From Leishmania martiniquensis (Eukaryota; Euglenozoa; Kinetoplastea; Trypanosomatida; Trypanosomatidae), in assembly GCF_017916325.1 (NCBI RefSeq), contig NC_090171.1, positions 2,221,501-2,285,500 of the forward strand: a stretch of 64,000 nucleotides of DNA, in the 5' to 3' direction. Both the position numbers and the translations under genes were made by a program. Position 1 is the first letter of the stretch. The number at the start of each line of letters is the position of its first letter. Positions 19,060 to 29,387 of the stretch are shown in pieces. The notes below the pieces were generated by a model, which ran no database searches, was not told the DNA's origin, and saw only the letters and a program-made list of their open reading frames with translations.

Positions 19060-20610
19060 TTAAGCGCGCTGCTGAGCAACGGCCACCATCACGCCCTTGA
19101 CCGAGCTGCTTGCTCGATTCAGTTGTACTCGCACAAGCTGAAGCTGTTCCTCGCTCAGACTCCGCAAGTCTGTCACGCTTTCCAGCACGGTCTCCGTTTC
19201 GAGAAGCAGCGACGCGGTGCCCGTCTCTTCGGCCCCACGCTTCCGCTTTCCGCGCACCTTTTTGCCCGTTGCCGTTGCAGCCGTACACTCCCGCGTAGCA
19301 GGCTGAGACTCGACCCGCACCTCCCTTTCCCGTAGCATCGTCGCCGTGAGACCAGATGCAGGAATACACAAGAGGCGCGAGAGCAGCGCCACAGCGTCAA
19401 GCGCGTCATCGAAGCGACTCTCATCACGCATCGCGACGAGAAGAGACCAGGCACTGCAGCCTGAGGCTTGCTTGCCACCCAGCAGCGCTCGCACCTGCTC
19501 GTAGGCACTCACTACGCGCTCGCTCAGCTGTCGCTCGGCTGTTCGGTGCTGCTCGTGTTTTTCTGTATGCGCCGCATCTCTGCGCATCTGTGAAAGCAAA
19601 GCGCGCCGCATCGGCCCTGAAAGCGATGCGCGCAGCTCTGACGATAGTTGCTGGAGGAGCTGGTCGTCGCTCCACTCGCAGGCAGCCGTCTTCTCGCCGG
19701 TGCCGGTATCAGAGGAGTCTTCAAGCGAGCCCGTGGTGGCGTCGGGTGCTCGCCACCCGCGAGCAGTATCGCCGCCGCCCTCGACGCCATGGGTCCCTAT
19801 CGCGACACCCTCCCTCGAGGCGGCGTACGCGGCGTAGGCGGTCTGGCGATTCACGAGTTCGCGCCACGCATGCTGTGCGGCGGTGGTGCCTCTGCGCTGA
19901 AGAGTCTTCTGCAAGTGTTCCTCTGCTTCCTCCACAGAGATCACATGACTCGCCATGAGGTAAAGACGACCGCGCAGCTCTCCGACAGAAGAAATCGTCT
20001 TGCCGCGTACTGAAGTGAGGCTCTGATCTTGGGCAGAGAGGGAAAGCGACTCCGTCACCTCAGGGAGGCCATCACCTCGGGTGTGCGCCAGGGGAGCCGC
20101 ACAGCCCCGCGAAGTCTGCAGCGTCCACCTCACACGCACCAGCTCGTTGAAGGCCATTGCCACTCGCGCGACATCATCTACGCTACAAGTGAAGCGACAG
20201 TAGCGCATTATCGCGTCAAGCCAGCGGTCGTCGATCGCAACGCTATGCATCGGCTTCTCATGGCTAGCCAAGAACCCTGGGGAGGCAGGTGGTGAAGAGG
20301 CGGCAGCGCTGCTGAGCGGCTTCGCGACCTTGTAGGAGCTGCCCGTGCCTCTATAATGGATAGCACCAAGCTGTGCCTTCTCGATGAGACTGACGAGGTA
20401 CATGCTGTGTAGCAGCTGAGCCAGGTGCGCCTTCCAGTTGTCATGTTGCGGCGCTGGGGGAGCCGCCGCCTCCGCAGCGGGCGTCTTGCCGTTAACCGCA
20501 ATAACAGGGGGTCCCGAGATGGGCACCGAGACTGCCAGAGTGCGCATATATTCAGACGCGGCAGCCCTGGTGTGGAGCGAGGAGGATACAGTAGAGGTGT
20601 TTGACGGCAT
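19060..20610 (-). CDS. hypothetical protein with C-terminal nuclear-localisation-like patch
   Basis: The protein is 516 aa. The frame opens further upstream only from a GTG; the first in-frame ATG is at 20610, with a second at codon 22. I do not recognise the family. The visible parts are a low-complexity start with a Pro/Ala linker (about 35-50), a helical region with DRWLDAIMRYCRFTCSVDDV (about 125-150), a long Gln/Arg/Glu-rich helical stretch that may be coiled coil (about 310-380), and a basic cluster KKVRGKRKR at about 450-458 that resembles a monopartite NLS. A Leu/Glu-rich helix (EEQLQLVRVQLN) closes the protein. No enzyme motif is seen. A nuclear scaffold or complex subunit is possible but unproven. 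Confidence 0.82.
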   Translation of the reverse strand: MPSNTSTVSSSLHTRAAASEYMRTLAVSVPISGPPVIAVNGKTPAAEAAAPPAPQHDNWKAHLAQLLHSMYLVSLIEKAQLGAIHYRGTGSSYKVAKPLSSAAASSPPASPGFLASHEKPMHSVAIDDRWLDAIMRYCRFTCSVDDVARVAMAFNELVRVRWTLQTSRGCAAPLAHTRGDGLPEVTESLSLSAQDQSLTSVRGKTISSVGELRGRLYLMASHVISVEEAEEHLQKTLQRRGTTAAQHAWRELVNRQTAYAAYAASREGVAIGTHGVEGGGDTARGWRAPDATTGSLEDSSDTGTGEKTAACEWSDDQLLQQLSSELRASLSGPMRRALLSQMRRDAAHTEKHEQHRTAERQLSERVVSAYEQVRALLGGKQASGCSAWSLLVAMRDESRFDDALDAVALLSRLLCIPASGLTATMLREREVRVESQPATRECTAATATGKKVRGKRKRGAEETGTASLLLETETVLESVTDLRSLSEEQLQLVRVQLNRASSSVKGVMVAVAQQRA

Positions 20611-23313
20611 GCAGAAATGTATGCAACAGCGATATCGAACGACGACTCTCCTCCAGACGCTGACCCAGCGAGCAAACACTCCCTCCTGAGATGCGCGACT
20701 GCCGCCTTTGGTGCGTTTCTGGGCGACACAACCGGAGCGATATGAGGTTGACGTATCGCTTCAAAAGTGGCTGAGGAGAGGGTTAGACGCCAGAAGCGCC
20801 GACTCGTCTCACTTCGTGATCAGATCACAGGAAAAGCAATGAGACGGCAGAGGCACTGTGCACACGTGCTCTCTCCATACGTAATCACTCGTCGCGGTCC
20901 GTGTAAAAAAAGAAACCCACCCCCTCTATCTGTGCACTGCTGTAAGAGCGTCCCCAGCAAAGGCGTGTGTGTGTATGTGTCTCGGGTGTTGTCTCAGGAA
21001 ACGGACAGCAACGCGTATCCTCGACGTCTGAAAGACAATAGGAAGAGAAGCAACAGAGGGGTCCCAGAATGGTGCGTGCAGGCGTGAGGGAACTCACCAA
21101 GGACAGGGCAGCGATACAGAGGCGTGTGGGGGATGACGAGACATACAGAAAGAGCGAGAGAGACAGCGAGAGCATTTGCGCGCACAGCGTGCGGCAGGGG
21201 TGAGCCGTGCAGAGTCGTTTGAGGGATCCTCGTGTCAAAGGTGCGTGTCTGAGATGATGCGCCAGCGGCGAAGAGGGGAAAGGCGGCATTCTAGAGAGAA
21301 GGGCGGAGCACCTTTGACAGCGTCGCACAGTATGCCTTGAGACAAGTGCGAGGAAGGCACGCCTACTCCACGCCCAGCATACTTTCCTTACCGCCACCTT
21401 CAAAGCCCCTTCATCACCTTCCGAAAACCTCACTTCCTCTTCCATACACATACGCATGAGAAATGGAGAGGTGACGACAAAGAGACACGCGGCGGTGCTC
21501 CACGGCGACCCCTGTGCGGGCGAAAGAAAGAAAGCCGCAGAAGAAAACGGGCATGGGAAGGCACAGAACATATCGTAAGCAATGAAAAAAAGTATCTGCA
21601 CGCGAGCGAGGGCCTCTTTCCCGCCTTGTCGTTCTCTCTCACCCCTCTCCCCTCCTTCCACGCCCGCACACAGCTGCCAACATGCTGCACAGAGAGATGG
21701 GCCGGAGGAGGAGAAGGAGGTGAGGCGCCTGCAAGAGCACATTTTTCGTTTTCTCGCTTTACTGCCCGTTACATGGGAAAGAGAGACAAACTGAAGAGAG
21801 GGAAAGAGAAACGGAAACTCGTGTGCTGCCGCACACCGATCTATTGGGGACAAACCACGCGCTGAATACGCACCAACGACAAGCACGTCGTTGAACTGTC
21901 GCCTCGAATGAGTGGAAGGGGTGGGGTAGGAGCAATAAGATAGCAGAAGCCCGCGCTACATGTGATGGGGCAGCTACTGCACACTGAGTCTTTTTTTTGA
22001 CCGACTTCGGCCCATCGCGAGTCCGAATTCCCTCACCAAGACAGCGCAGCTAAGTGGTTTAATGCGTCTCTAAAAGTGTGTATGTCGGTAGGTGTGCGTG
22101 TACGTGCGCCTCGCGCTCGCACTTGGCGTACGCCAGCTATCTATGGAGCCAAGCAACCATTCATGGAAGCTGGCTGCGTTCTCGTCCTTCTAGAAGCATG
22201 CAGCGTGCGCTGTCATCCGTACACAGGACACGTCATTCGTGGTCATCTATCGGTACGCACGTGCCTGTTGCACTCTAGAGCGCAGCATGCATGAAACTAG
22301 CACTATGAGGGAAGGAGAGTGGGAGCGAGGCGGTCCGTTGTCAGACGGACAAGCCCATGCGCGCCTGTATATCCTAAACACAATACGGCTGCCTGAGGCA
22401 TAGCGTTTGTATCAGGTCTCTAAAAAGAAGCATACATTTGTACACAAGCGCGAGTCGTGGCACAACGACAAGCTCATTCTCTGCGACTCGGGCATCACCA
22501 TCCCCCCACCCCCCACTCCGACATCATTATCGCAGACCTCTCAGATGGACAGCCCACGCGTTAGTGATGGCGAGTAGTGCGTTGCGGGTGGGACGTTGCC
22601 GTCCGCTCGTGTCATCTATGAATTTCAGTAAAGGAAATTGGAGAGGGGGTGCGATCAATGCGGGGAAAGCAAAAAAAACGCGGAAACACAATGAGAAGCC
22701 TGAAAAGGCAAAAAAAGGGGTTCTCCCTGGGCAAACACCAGGCTAGCAGAATGTGCCCGCTGTAGAGCGTTACAGCGCGATCGCACTGATGCCAGAGAAC
22801 GAGAGGGGCAACTACAACAAGAGCAAAAAGAAAAAGCGCTCCACGTCACAGAATCTAAGGAAGAAGAGGAGGCGGAAGATGGTGCGGGGGCAACGACTCG
22901 ATCCACGCCCGGTTCCCTAACGAGTGCACCTGCGCGATTACCCCCCCCCCCACACACACACCACACTATCGCCACATTACACAAACACTCTCTCATAATT
23001 GCGATAAAGAAGAGAAGCACGATGGGAAAGGGTGATATGGACAGGTGAGAGAGGCACTACATCAGAGCTGACTACTTGCCGTGGGCTGCGGTGTCTGACA
23101 TATGAGACCGGGCGGCCGGCGAGGAGGGCGGGGCGGGGAGGAGGGGGGAATAGGAGCAAGGGCGCCCCACGCAAAAGAGAGGGCAGCAGGTCGAGGACCG
23201 AAAGCAAAATGAAAAGCTTCACCAACCGCCACAGCTGCTACTGGAGAAAAAAAGGGTGAGATGATAGTGAGGGCGTCATGGTCGTACCATTTCGCTCACA
23301 ACACACGGCCTAC
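20611..23313. other. long intergenic spacer (2.7 kb)
   Basis: It holds the long 3' flank of the 476-aa HMG-like gene and the 5' flank of the 516-aa gene. The contents are purine-rich plus-strand stretches, an 11-C run at 22941-22951 followed by CA repeats, and A runs at 22670-22678 and 22710-22716. A 333-aa minus-strand frame (20885-21886) is Ser/Leu/Cys-rich and looks noncoding. No gene is called. Confidence 0.5.
22941..22968. repeat. C11 homopolymer joined to CA repeat
   Basis: Eleven C residues are followed by CACACACACACC and a short ACAC tract. Such runs vary in length and are prone to sequencing error. Confidence 0.8.
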
Positions 23314-24744
23314 TCACTTCTTCAATGCCTCTGCCACAGCAGCAATACGAGCCTTGGCGCTACGCTTGTCGTTCTTCACGGTGGTGCGCGTCCAGGCCTT
23401 GGCAACCTGCGCCATGCGCGTCGAGCTCGGAATCTCGCGCAGCATCGGAAGCAAGGCTGCGTAGGTGGCTCCAAAAGGGTTGCGGTTGTAATATGAAGGT
23501 ACTTTGATTTCACTTTGTTTGAGCGGGAAGGTGCTCAGGCCTTTGCGTGCCGCCGGCACCCGCGAGGGGATCGATGACAGGCTCTTCGGGCTCCGGTGTT
23601 TTTGCGGTGGGATGCTCACGGGAGGCGGACTTATCATCGACTTCGACCCTGTCCGCTCCTCCAGAAGTTGCGTTGCACGGGCAATGCGGCGATTCAGACC
23701 TTTGAGGGAATGCGTCTCCATCCACAACGCCTTGATCTGGTGCGAGCCCACCTCCCGCGGTTGATTTGGGATGAGGCCCGTCATGCGCATGTGACGGTAA
23801 AATCGAATGTAGGGGTTCCGCTGGCGACGCCCTGCCTTGGCCCTCCTCGTGGCCACGCGAAGCTGCGGCCTCGACTTTGCCGAGGCTGCCCTGCGCACCC
23901 TACGAAGCTGTCTTCTGGAGGCACCAGCCTTTCGAGACGCGCTTATCTTGCGGGCCCTCCCCTTGCTTACCGCCCCTTTCGGAGGCACCCTCCGTGGCGC
24001 GCGCGCCCTCATGCTCTTCTTCGACCGGTGTGCTACTGCCTTGCGAGAGTGACGAGACCTCAGTGCCTTTTTCGGCTTCTTCGCCAAAGTCAGAGACTTT
24101 GAGCGCACCGCCGTGCCGCGGTTGCGGCTTGCCGACTTCTTTGTGTTTGTGGCGGCGGCACGCCTCGCGCGGGGCCTGCGGATCTTCTTCTTCATGGAGA
24201 GCTTCTTCACGCGCTTGCGGTCCTTCTTGAGCAGCCGCACAGCCATCTCCACACGCTTCGGCGCCGAAAGCGAGCGCTGCTGACCTGTCATGATCCACAG
24301 CCGCAGTACTCGCTTGCGGTTTGCTGCCGTGTACGGAAGCTTGGTGCGCCGCATCACTTCCGTCCGAAATACGGCAAAGGGAGTCACGGCTTTCCGCTTG
24401 CTCTGCCGCGACAGCTTTGCATAGGTTGCCCTGCGCTTGGAGGCTGGGGTGCGCGTCGGCGTTGACCGCGGCCGTGCTCCCCTCGACCTGAGCGCAGGCT
24501 TCGACGTCATCTGCAATTGCCGGTTGATTGCTTTTCCTTCCTTGCGGTAGATCCGTAGCGCCGCACCCACACGCGGTGCACAAAAGCGAATGCCAAACTT
24601 CGGTGCAGTCCTTCGCCACAGAACGCCTGCTGTCTGCATCCGTTGCGCCTGCCTCGCTTTGCCGAGCGGAGCACTTACGGCCTTGAAGAAGCTGGCAAAC
24701 GGCGGCCGGCGCCTCAGCAAAGCCGGGATCGATCTGGAGAACAT
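23314..24744 (-). CDS. kinetoplast-associated-type protein: H1-like basic linker with HMG-like boxes
   Basis: The protein is 476 aa with an ATG at 24744; upstream sequence is open only from a GTG. The N-terminus MFSRSIPALLRRRPPFASFF looks like a mitochondrial presequence. Three degenerate HMG-like units share a Pro-Phe/Tyr start and a Leu-Trp pair: TPFAVFRTEV to RVLRLW (about 121-177), NPYIRFYRHMR to IKALWM (about 310-365) and NPFGATYAALL to VAKAWT (about 422-475). Between the first two is a Lys/Arg/Ala/Ser-rich linker (about 178-308) like a histone H1 tail. Crithidia KAP proteins, which condense kinetoplast DNA, are small, basic and presequence-bearing with such boxes; this one is much larger. 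A kDNA packaging role is inferred from composition and neighbours. An acceptor lies at 24814-24815. Confidence 0.78.
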   Translation of the reverse strand: MFSRSIPALLRRRPPFASFFKAVSAPLGKARQAQRMQTAGVLWRRTAPKFGIRFCAPRVGAALRIYRKEGKAINRQLQMTSKPALRSRGARPRSTPTRTPASKRRATYAKLSRQSKRKAVTPFAVFRTEVMRRTKLPYTAANRKRVLRLWIMTGQQRSLSAPKRVEMAVRLLKKDRKRVKKLSMKKKIRRPRARRAAATNTKKSASRNRGTAVRSKSLTLAKKPKKALRSRHSRKAVAHRSKKSMRARAPRRVPPKGAVSKGRARKISASRKAGASRRQLRRVRRAASAKSRPQLRVATRRAKAGRRQRNPYIRFYRHMRMTGLIPNQPREVGSHQIKALWMETHSLKGLNRRIARATQLLEERTGSKSMISPPPVSIPPQKHRSPKSLSSIPSRVPAARKGLSTFPLKQSEIKVPSYYNRNPFGATYAALLPMLREIPSSTRMAQVAKAWTRTTVKNDKRSAKARIAAVAEALKK

Positions 24745-24813
24745 CACGCGCTTTTTCACCTTCTCACAACGAAGTTGGTGAATCTTCAAGTCAGCCAATC
24801 GTCCGTGACGTTG

Positions 24814-24840
24814 CTTTCGTTTGGGGGTAGAGAGGGGGAG
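24814..24840 (-). promoter_or_regulatory. predicted spliced-leader acceptor, 476-aa HMG-like gene
   Basis: The minus strand reads CCCCCTCTCTACCCCC, then AAACGAAAG with AG at 24814-24815. It is about 70 bases upstream of the ATG at 24744 and supports that start over longer versions. Confidence 0.5.
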
Positions 24841-27536
24841 TGGGCAGTTGGCGTGGGAGTCCACAAGCTGCAGTGGTCTACAAAAAGCTCAGTCTGTTCG
24901 GGGACAGAGGGACGGGTAAAAGCCCGCCGACAAAGGGATGACGAGGGAAGGAAACCGTACCGGTACCCATCCGCAAGCAGTGAACGCGCAGGGAAACGGA
25001 CGATGACGGGGGAGGACGCGGCAGCGGAGCGATGAGTGAGTGCGCGATGGGGGCGGGGGACGACGAAGAGCACTAGATACCCTCTTTCAGTCTTCGTAGA
25101 GCCTGCCCATTCTTGACGCCGATTCGGCTGACTGCAGGTGAGGTGCCACCCGAAGCGCGACAAAGGGTGAAGCATACAAACGAACGGGTGTGCACGTGAA
25201 CGAAACGAACGAGTGAAGCAGCGCGACGCCAGATGTGCAGAGGGCGCGTGAATGAGGACCTCCTCCTTACGGGGGCACTATTTGCAGCGCCTCTCGGTGA
25301 GCCCCACCGCTTGCCTCGCTTGTGTTGAATACTTCTGTCGGGGTTTTCTTCAGGTGAGGATGAAACCGAGGCGGTATCCAATAAGTATATAAATAAGTAT
25401 GCATACTTACACTCCACACGAAAGCAGTCCGATTGCGTCATGAGACCGAACCCAGCGCAGCTATCAAACGCACTTGCCCACGCACAGGTACATTCAACGA
25501 GCTCATTCTTCCACAAAACTATCGAACTGGTGTCACTCAAGACCTAACGCACAGGCGCAATCGCGTCGGGCAAAGCAGCCGTCGACAGGCGTGACAGAGC
25601 TGCGCCGACCCGGGTCATCTGAGCTCGGTCTCTGCTTCACTCTCTCTCCAGCACCGCTACCCTTCCAGGGCGGGGTAGGGTCCACACACCACTAGGCGGT
25701 GGGGGGGCTGGGTGAGAGATGGGTTTGAGTCACGAGGCCACCCCCCTCGCCCGCAGCGACGAATCGTCCTGGCGCCCCACCCCCTGTCCCATGGGCAGCT
25801 GCCCCTGTTGCTAAGCCGCGTGGCTCGTTATTCGCGGTGATGGGGTGGAGGTGGGCTGTGTGGCGTCCCCGGTGCCCTCCCCCCACCCCCTTTACCCACC
25901 CAGGCGCGCCCGCACAGTGTGTGCGTCGCCGAACGCCTGCGAGACGGCGTCCACGGAGGTGCGCGTCTCTTAGGCGGAACACACACAGACAGGCACTTCG
26001 AGATGCACAAAGGTAAACGGTGAGAGGCACATGCTGCGAGCGAAAGAGGGGTAACATAGGAAAAACACAAACAACAAAGAATGCTCATGTACGTGAGGCT
26101 GCATAGCGGCCATACACAGAAGCAAAAAAAAAGAGAGAGAATAGGCCCCCGTGTGCACAGGTGTGGGTGGACGTCCGTGTCTTGACGTTTTCCTTGCTTT
26201 TTCTGGCGTGGCGGCAGTGTGCCTTTGTCCCTCGCCTTCCCCCCTCCCCCCGCACACACAATGTTTCCTGTCATCGCCCTTCCGTCATCCGATTAGGGAG
26301 AGCGGCGGTGACGAGGCAGCGGATAGTGATGTGGTGCGGAAGTGAGGTACCGCGCTGGATCAACGGAGGATGGAGAAGCAACGCCGAGGTGCTCGTCGTG
26401 TGCCCTTTCCACGTACGGAGGTGGGGGAGAAAAGGGAACGGCACGCGCACATACATACACTAAAGATGAAACGTGCGTGACGCAGGCACACCCACACACA
26501 AAAAGCAAATCAAAAAAAATAGGCACCACGTGAGAGCGTCGGTTGAAATCGAGCTGAGCTGCGACGGCAATTGTGTGCCGCACTGATCAGAGTCACTTCG
26601 CCGACGACCACCGTTTCTACGGCTCATGTACGTATGACCATTCGTAGAAAAGGTATGCCCTCGTAGCAGAGAGCATCTACTTTTACATCAGGGCGGGGCG
26701 TGCCCAGAGGAGAGAAGGGAATTCCGTGAAGAAGCGTGCTCACCAAAGCACAGGCTCGAAGGTAAGCATGAACAGCGAGACAACTCTGCCCCCGTCCTTT
26801 CCCCTCTCTTCACACAGCTTCCGTCTCTGTCGTAGCGTCTCCAAGAACGGAGAGCGGCATATATACAACGATGACTCTCAAAAGAGCCACACACGCAGAA
26901 TTAGGACGAAAGGGAAGAAGTATGTGTGTCTATGTGCATGTGCACGGGTGCTTGCCACAATGACGGACACAGACAAAAACACAGAATAAGGTGGAGCTTC
27001 ACGCTGCACACCTGTTTTAGAGGGAAGACCATCGGAGAGAGCGAGGCAAAGAGAGATGGGAAGAGGGAGAGAAGGCAAGGGTAGCACCGCCGCCACATTG
27101 CCAAAGGATTGGGGATGGGATCAAGGGAGAAAAAGATGCACATCGATCCTGAGAGAGACAGAAAAAAACATGCATCCTCGATGAATAGGCCGTGAGGGAG
27201 GTTGCTGCCGAGGAGGTGAAGGTATGGCAAGGAAACAAAAGGGAGGAGGAGGAGGCTGCTTCCACGTAGCGAGGGCTAGAAAAAAAAAGGGACGAAGCGG
27301 CAACAGCTACAAAGAAAAAGCGGAAGGAGAACGAGGAGACTTGCAGAGAAGGCAATGACGGTGGAAAAGTGGTCGGCATCCGGCGTAGCCGAGTGCGGTG
27401 GTAGAGGATGTGACACCAGGTTTACAGAACCTCGCTGACGCACCGTTCAGGTGCCTTTAAGCATACGTGCGTGCCCGAGAGAAACTCTCACCACAATCGA
27501 GGCAGCCGCACCTTGCCCATCGATGTGGCTCTGCTT
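24841..27536. other. long intergenic spacer (2.7 kb)
   Basis: It contains a GC-rich island free of simple repeats (about 25690-25972, listed separately), CA- and A-rich patches either side and an A-rich purine stretch at 27270-27330. No convincing gene is seen. The minus-strand frames at 25828-26274 and 27017-27379 are Pro/Ser/Cys- or Ser/Phe-rich. Confidence 0.5.
25690..25972. mobile_element. possible degenerate retroposon (SIDER-like), composition only
   Basis: It is a GC-rich block of about 280 bases with almost no simple repeats, sharply unlike the CA/A-rich spacer on both sides. Leishmania spacers commonly carry short degenerate retroposons (SIDERs) of roughly this kind. I cannot see a defining 79-base signature, poly-A tail or target duplication, so the call is weak. 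A conserved UTR element is the alternative. Confidence 0.25.
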
Positions 27537-28211
27537 CTATTCACCGTGCACGATCACGAGGCTCTTGTCTTCGATGTCCGACCTCGGCTTTGCTGGTTTC
27601 TCGATGGACCCAAAAGGCATCTGCGCAATCAGCTCCCACTCTTGCGGGATGTCGAACGCGGCGCGGAGGTCCTCCTTGATTAACTCGTTGTAGTGCTGCA
27701 GAGAGGCTCCAATCCCCTCTTGTGCGAGCGCCGTCCACATAGCAAATTGGGCCATCGCAGACGAGTGCTGCGAGAAGGTGGGGAAGTTTTCGGCGTAGCT
27801 TGGGTATGTCTCCTGCTGCATCTTGACGGTCAGGCCGTCCTCGTAGAAGAGAATCGTGCCGGCACCCGCGGCAAAGCACTGGTTCACCTTCATCTCACTA
27901 AGTCTGTACTGGTCCTCTGACGTCACCTTCTTGAGGGCCGCTTTCAGCATTTCCCACACCTTTTGGTGCTCTGCACCGAAGAGGAGCACGATGCGGAAGC
28001 CCTTCGCGTTAAAGGAAGAGGGACACAAGTGAATGGTGCTCTTGACGATTTCGGTGACTTCCTTTTGGCTAATCGGCATGTTGCGGCCGAGGTCGTAGAT
28101 GGAGCGGCGCCTCGAGATAGCCCTGATGAACTCCGCAGCGCGGTCTTTACCGCATGCATAGTTGCAGATACCATCCTTGGCGGCCATAGACTTACTCGAG
28201 AAGCAGGGCAT
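27537..28211 (-). CDS. nitroreductase-family protein, FRM2/HBN1-like
   Basis: The protein is 224 aa with an ATG at 28211; an alternative Met is codon 9 at 28187. The N-terminal FMN-binding pattern is at about 30-36 (SRRRSIYDL). It is followed by PISQKEVTEIVK and by HLCPSSFNAKGFRIVLLFG (about 62-80), then a mid-domain NFPTFSQHSSAMAQFAMWTALAQEGIGASLQHYN and FDIPQEWELIAQMPFG near the end. This order is typical of the fungal FRM2/HBN1 and bacterial YdgI group, flavoproteins of about 200 aa that reduce nitro compounds or quinones with NAD(P)H. It has no obvious presequence, so a cytosolic protein is likely. Trypanosomatid type I nitroreductase, which activates benznidazole and related drugs, is a different, longer mitochondrial enzyme. 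The gene lies between two HMG-like genes with no evident functional link. Confidence 0.88.
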   Translation of the reverse strand: MPCFSSKSMAAKDGICNYACGKDRAAEFIRAISRRRSIYDLGRNMPISQKEVTEIVKSTIHLCPSSFNAKGFRIVLLFGAEHQKVWEMLKAALKKVTSEDQYRLSEMKVNQCFAAGAGTILFYEDGLTVKMQQETYPSYAENFPTFSQHSSAMAQFAMWTALAQEGIGASLQHYNELIKEDLRAAFDIPQEWELIAQMPFGSIEKPAKPRSDIEDKSLVIVHGE

Positions 28212-29387
28212 GACGGAATGTCATGCAATTCACCGGTGCGGACTTGGCGAAGCGGAGAAAGTGCGTGCACAGGCCCCAGCGACTGGATTCACCGAAACAG
28301 AAAAGCGTGAGCGCAACGGAGATTGCTGCGAGGGCCGAGATGGACTACACGAAAAGGCGCACAAAGGGAGAGGCGGAGTGGTGCGCACGTTGAAAAAGAA
28401 GAGCGAAACGAGCGGCAAGGAAAAGGTGAGCGCTAAATGCCCAGAGAGGAGAACCGAGATGAAGACAACGCTCGCGTGTGTGGTGGAAGAAGCGTCTGAG
28501 AGGGTGGAGGTGAGGGGAAAGTTGCTAAGGAGAGTCTGCAGAGAAAGCGCACGCACCAGATACAGGCCGGCACGGCGTGACGCAGGAGATCGTGAGCACG
28601 GATGCACATCACAGCGTACAAAAAAAAGACATGAGCAACACGTCGAAAAGGGGAGGGGGCAGCGACACAAGACAGGGGCACCACCGAAGAGCCAAACGGC
28701 ATTCCCACAAAAGCATGTGTGTGTGGGGGGGAGGGGGAGGGGGAGGGGCCGCGCCGTCTGCTGTAATGGAGCATCACCTCAGGATTCGAAGTGGAGGATG
28801 GGCGGTACCGTCCATGTCGCTCGCAGCGTGGAGGAGGGCGACGCCGAAGGGGCGCTGCTGGGCAGACGCTGGGCGCACTATTACAAGCGGAGGACGGTTG
28901 CCTTTGGCTTTGCTTTGAAGCCATACGGTAGTCTCTCCTGCATGGCAAAAGGGCGGAGAGCAGTTGGCCATGCGCGCCCTCTTCTCAGGACGTCCCGCAC
29001 GGCGTAGGGGGTTGTGGCAGGGGTCGCTTGCGATGCAGGAGGGGAATAGCAACAGACAACGATAGGAGGAAGCAAAGACGAGGACACCAGCAGATGCAGC
29101 CGTTCCTTGTCGGAGCTGCGTAGAATCGATCTTGATGGGCGTGGCGGAGGGAAGGGGGGATGTACAAAAATGCGCTGCACCGCCGCTAACGAACGCAGTC
29201 AGCTGAGAAAGACGTGTGCGAAGCCAACACGCGCCTGTTGGCATTTGGGGGGGGGCTTGGCAAAGCAGCTCCCAGAAAAGGCTTGGCACCGCATCCAGCA
29301 CCTTCCGAAACGTCCGTGCAGTACACATTTGGATGCATAGGCCTCTCGGTATGCTTCCAAAAACAAAAAGGAGCAGCTATCGGGACC
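28212..29387. other. intergenic spacer with G-rich tract
   Basis: It is purine-rich on the plus strand around 28290-28520. A four-block G tract lies at 28725-28748, then a balanced-composition stretch to 29330. Plus-strand frames here (28162-29007) run against the direction of the cluster. No gene is called. Confidence 0.5.
28725..28748 (+). repeat. G-rich tract with G-quadruplex potential
   Basis: Four G blocks of seven, five, five and four are separated by single A residues. On the transcribed strand it is a C-rich pyrimidine tract, so it may equally be a splice signal. Confidence 0.7.

Noticed and set aside
20885..21886. 333-aa minus-strand frame
   Set aside because: Ser/Leu/Cys/Phe-rich translation of pyrimidine-rich spacer, without a recognisable domain or acceptor.
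23900..24619. 239-aa acidic frame on the minus strand
   Set aside because: It lies inside the 476-aa HMG-like gene in another frame. An Arg/Lys-rich coding frame naturally produces an open acidic shadow; there is no independent start signal.
28781..28790. GGATTCGAAG resembling a tRNA T-loop
   Set aside because: The surrounding bases do not form acceptor, D or anticodon stems in either strand, so it is not a tRNA.
28162..29007. 281-aa plus-strand frame
   Set aside because: Purine-rich spacer read on the non-transcribed strand gives Lys/Glu/Arg-rich open frames by chance.
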